From an uncultured Chloroflexota bacterium (GTDB lineage Bacteria > Chloroflexota > Chloroflexia > Chloroflexales > Chloroflexaceae): a stretch of 39,314 nt of DNA. Below are positions 36,926 through 39,314 of this stretch, piece after piece; position 1 is the stretch's first letter, and each line of letters starts with the position of its first letter. Location of the stretch: assembly GCA_937120965.1 (NCBI GenBank), contig CAKZKA010000110.1, forward strand, positions 1-39,314, given 5' to 3'. The notes under the pieces are model-generated. The model was not told where the DNA came from. It saw nothing but the letters and a program-made list of their open reading frames with translations, and did no database searches. A program made the position numbers and the translations under genes.

Positions 36926-39262
36926 TTAGTTGTTCCCGACGGCCAGACCCTGGCCCTGCTGGAGCCGGGCCAGCTCGGCGCGCAGGCGCTCGTTTTCGGC
37001 CCGCAGGTGAGCCACTTCGTCGCTTGCGTCACCGTTGGGCAGGCCAGCCACACTGAGCGCCGGGTGGTCCATCTCCAACCCCAGGGCCGTGGCGATCTCG
37101 TCCAGGACGGCTTTTTCGGCCAGGTTGGGTTTGTCGCCGGCCAGCACAACCTGGGCGGCCAGGGCCACGGCCTCTTCGCGCTCCTCACGGGTTGGCACGA
37201 GCCGGGGCAGCGCGGCAAGCGCGCCCTGCCGATCGAGCTTCAGGGTCAGGAACTGATCCTTGAAGAGCGCCCGCAACTCCTCGGCTGGCATGCCGGCAAA
37301 GCGGGCGTGCTCGACCAGCCGGGCGATGCTATTGATGGTCCGCGGCTCAACGTCACGATCTGCCCGCGAGAGCAAGAGGATGAGGCGCGCCGCGGCGGCC
37401 CGGAAGCCACCCTCGGCGATGCTGGCGCGCAGGTGCTCGGCCCTGGCGGCAAAGGCCCGTTCGGCCTCTGACTCAACCGCGACCTTGCGCTCCTGGCGTG
37501 GTGGGAAGAGCATGCCCAACCCCAGAGGGCCGTAGACGCTCTTGAACCAGAGTTCCAGCCCTGTGTCGCGCAGATTGCCCACCGACTCCAGCCAGGCCTC
37601 AATGGCGCCGGCCACCTCTCGCTCAAGGGCCAGGAAGGGGTTATTGTCCGCGACAGGGAGACGATTACGGCGCGCGCCCTCGGCCATAAGCGCGATGGGC
37701 CACATCCAGGGGTTGCGGTTGGAGAACACATAGTGCTGGAGCCGGGCCGGGTTCAGCTCGCGGAGCGCGGCTGCCGACTGCTCGGTCACCCCCAGACGCA
37801 CCCAGGGGTCCGCAAACGTCTTGTACCAGCCTGTTGTGATCTCGGAGACCTGGGCGAAGGTGTCGAAGTAGCGTTCTTCGTCGCGGCCATCGTCCAGGCG
37901 TCTGATGTCGTCCAGCGAGCGCTCGACAAAGCGCACGCGGTACTGTGGAAGCACAGCGACGCGGTCGTAGGGCGTTTCGTCGGCAGGCTCGATGATCATC
38001 TCGTAGAGACCGGGCAGGAGCTGGTCAATGAACTCCAGTGTGCCGTAGATGGCCGAAGTCTCCCGGCGCGCGACGCGACCCGAGACGAAGATCCCCAGAT
38101 GCCCGATGTCTTCGTGGAGGGTGTAGACGATCACCTGATCGTCACGGATGATCTCCTCGTCGCTCTCGTATACGTCGAGGATCCAGTTGAGGGCCTGCTG
38201 CGGCGGCGTAATATTGTCGCCGCGCGAAGCGAAGACCACGATCGGGGCCTTGATATTCTTCAGACTCACCGGGCGACCATCGGAGAGCTGAATCTGGTTC
38301 GTGCCCAGCTTGTTGCCAACGAAGAGATCATTCACGATGAACTCCATCTCTTCGGTTGTCAGCTTGAAGAAGCCGGTCCACCACTTTTCGAACTCGAGAT
38401 AGCGCGCCGGCTCGGTATCAATATTAGCATACACCCGATACTGTTTACCCCAGAACGTGTTGGCCAGGTTGAGGTTCTCGAAGTTCTGCACCAGATAGGC
38501 GCCATCAAAGCGATCATTGCCGAGGGCAGAGAGGTAGGAAGTAATCCAGGCGCCGCCCCAGAGGCCGCCGGTGTAGCGGATGGGGTTCTTGCCGCGCGCG
38601 CCGGACCAGTAGGCTAGCGGCGCGCCTTTCATGATGATCGGTCCGGACAGATCGGGCGCGACGGCGGCGAGCATGGCCACGGCCCACCCCGCCTGGCAGT
38701 TGCCGGTCACACAGGGCCTGGGCGCATCGGGATGGAGGCGAATGACCTCGCGCAGAAAGGCTGCCTGGGCCACGCCGATGTCTTCGAGGGTCTGACCAGG
38801 CGCCGGCTCGGGGCGGAAGCTAATGAAGTAAACCGGGTGACCGGCGCGCAGGAGCACCCCGATCTGCGAGTCCTCTTTCGTGCCGCTGACGCCGGGCCCG
38901 TGGCCGGCGCGAGGGTCAACGATCACAAAGGGCCGTTTCCCGGGGTCGATCTGCTGACCGGCTTCGGGCACAATGCGGTAGAGGAGGTAGTTACAGGGCC
39001 GGGGCAGGTCCTTACCGTCAATCAGCAACTCGTAGTCGTAGATCAACACCGGCGGCGCGCCCGCAGCCTCGTGCTCGAAGAACTGGTTGCCGCGCTGCCG
39101 CAGCACATCGAGGAAGAGGATCGAGCGCTGGGTCGCGTCTTGCAGGTAGCTCAGATAGGCTGCCATCCAGCCGAAGGTAAGCGTGACCGGATTAAAGGCC
39201 TGCACGGGCGTGAACATCGCGGCGGCAAGTTGCTGCGGATCAGTTCGCTGAAGGCTCTGCAT
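36926..39262 (-). CDS. DUF3141 protein: PHA-synthase-like hydrolase with TerB-like and coiled-coil tail
   Basis: A 778-residue protein. Residues about 60-420 form an alpha/beta hydrolase related to poly-hydroxyalkanoate synthases: nucleophile Cys189 in GNCQAGWA, Asp349 in FASRGDNITPPQQAL and His388 in DIGHLGIF, giving a complete Cys-Asp-His set. This is the hallmark of PhaC, and the overall layout is DUF3141. A helical part (about 620-750, AARLILLLSRADRDVEPRTI to LAEKAVLDEIATALGL) resembles the TerB fold. A coiled coil closes the protein (EVAHLRAENERLRAELARLQ). The ATG at 39262 is preceded by AGGAACAGG. Whether it polymerises hydroxyacids, hydrolyses them or does something else cannot be told. 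No phaAB or phasin gene is near. Confidence 0.87.
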   Translation of the reverse strand: MQSLQRTDPQQLAAAMFTPVQAFNPVTLTFGWMAAYLSYLQDATQRSILFLDVLRQRGNQFFEHEAAGAPPVLIYDYELLIDGKDLPRPCNYLLYRIVPEAGQQIDPGKRPFVIVDPRAGHGPGVSGTKEDSQIGVLLRAGHPVYFISFRPEPAPGQTLEDIGVAQAAFLREVIRLHPDAPRPCVTGNCQAGWAVAMLAAVAPDLSGPIIMKGAPLAYWSGARGKNPIRYTGGLWGGAWITSYLSALGNDRFDGAYLVQNFENLNLANTFWGKQYRVYANIDTEPARYLEFEKWWTGFFKLTTEEMEFIVNDLFVGNKLGTNQIQLSDGRPVSLKNIKAPIVVFASRGDNITPPQQALNWILDVYESDEEIIRDDQVIVYTLHEDIGHLGIFVSGRVARRETSAIYGTLEFIDQLLPGLYEMIIEPADETPYDRVAVLPQYRVRFVERSLDDIRRLDDGRDEERYFDTFAQVSEITTGWYKTFADPWVRLGVTEQSAAALRELNPARLQHYVFSNRNPWMWPIALMAEGARRNRLPVADNNPFLALEREVAGAIEAWLESVGNLRDTGLELWFKSVYGPLGLGMLFPPRQERKVAVESEAERAFAARAEHLRASIAEGGFRAAAARLILLLSRADRDVEPRTINSIARLVEHARFAGMPAEELRALFKDQFLTLKLDRQGALAALPRLVPTREEREEAVALAAQVVLAGDKPNLAEKAVLDEIATALGLEMDHPALSVAGLPNGDASDEVAHLRAENERLRAELARLQQGQGLAVGNN

Positions 39263-39285
39263 GGTCCTGTTCCTTTCACGTGAGA

Positions 39286-39314
39286 CGCCGATGCGGCTGC
39301 GCCGCACAACGACC
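39286..39314 (+). repeat. Modular repeat, A module at window edge
   Basis: GCCGATGCGGCTGCGCCGCAC followed by AACG, in the main orientation, upstream of the DUF3141 gene. The rest lies beyond the window. Confidence 0.65.

Overview
The window is a GC-rich stretch of bacterial chromosome carrying about 25 protein genes on both strands. I saw no rRNA, tRNA, CRISPR array, phage gene or transposase. The gene set suggests a member of the Chloroflexota, most likely the filamentous, often phototrophic Chloroflexales. The evidence is a three-part proton-translocating transhydrogenase with a split alpha subunit, a classical menaquinone cluster, the glyoxylate-bypass pair, and a large PfaA-like KS-AT-KS synthase. 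This assignment is an inference from gene content, not a match to a known genome.

Layout. From 1 to 6651 (minus strand) lie the front 1640 codons of a type I polyketide/fatty-acid synthase and, upstream of it, an acyl-CoA dehydrogenase with a good promoter. From 6945 to 12440 a membrane glycosyltransferase (minus) diverges from pntA1-pntA2-pntB (plus) across a 304-base region with back-to-back promoters. From 13031 to 17168 are separate genes: a short-chain dehydrogenase, a PduO-type cobalamin adenosyltransferase, a hexapeptide acetyltransferase, a DUF1405 membrane protein and a small two-helix membrane protein. From 25069 down to 17301 runs the men cluster in the order menF-menD-menH-menB-menA-menE; menC is not here. 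A small membrane protein, radC and a nucleoside-diphosphate-sugar-epimerase-like protein follow. Malate synthase and isocitrate lyase lie together on the minus strand (31428 to 28334). Beyond them are a MazG-like protein, a small unknown protein with a threonine deaminase, a membrane-tethered PstS-like protein, fabI, and a DUF3141 (PHA-synthase-like) protein with a TerB-like tail.

The physiology reads as central and lipid metabolism: quinone synthesis, NADPH supply by transhydrogenase, C2 assimilation by the glyoxylate bypass, and fatty-acyl chemistry (synthase, acyl-CoA dehydrogenase, FabI, DUF3141).

The least ordinary feature is in the gaps. Most contain pieces of a modular repeat built from three hairpins. 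Module A has the core GCGGCTGCGCCGC. Module B is GGGAGGGC-GCA-GCCCTCCC followed by AAACCCTCCC. Module C is GGGGAAACC-CGGTTTCCCC followed by ATGTTCAC(CT)TCAG. Most copies point the same way. They often abut stop codons, and some have become protein tails or terminators. A second family is a miniature inverted-repeat element of about 180 to 250 bases, and one copy has inserted into the first family with a target duplication.
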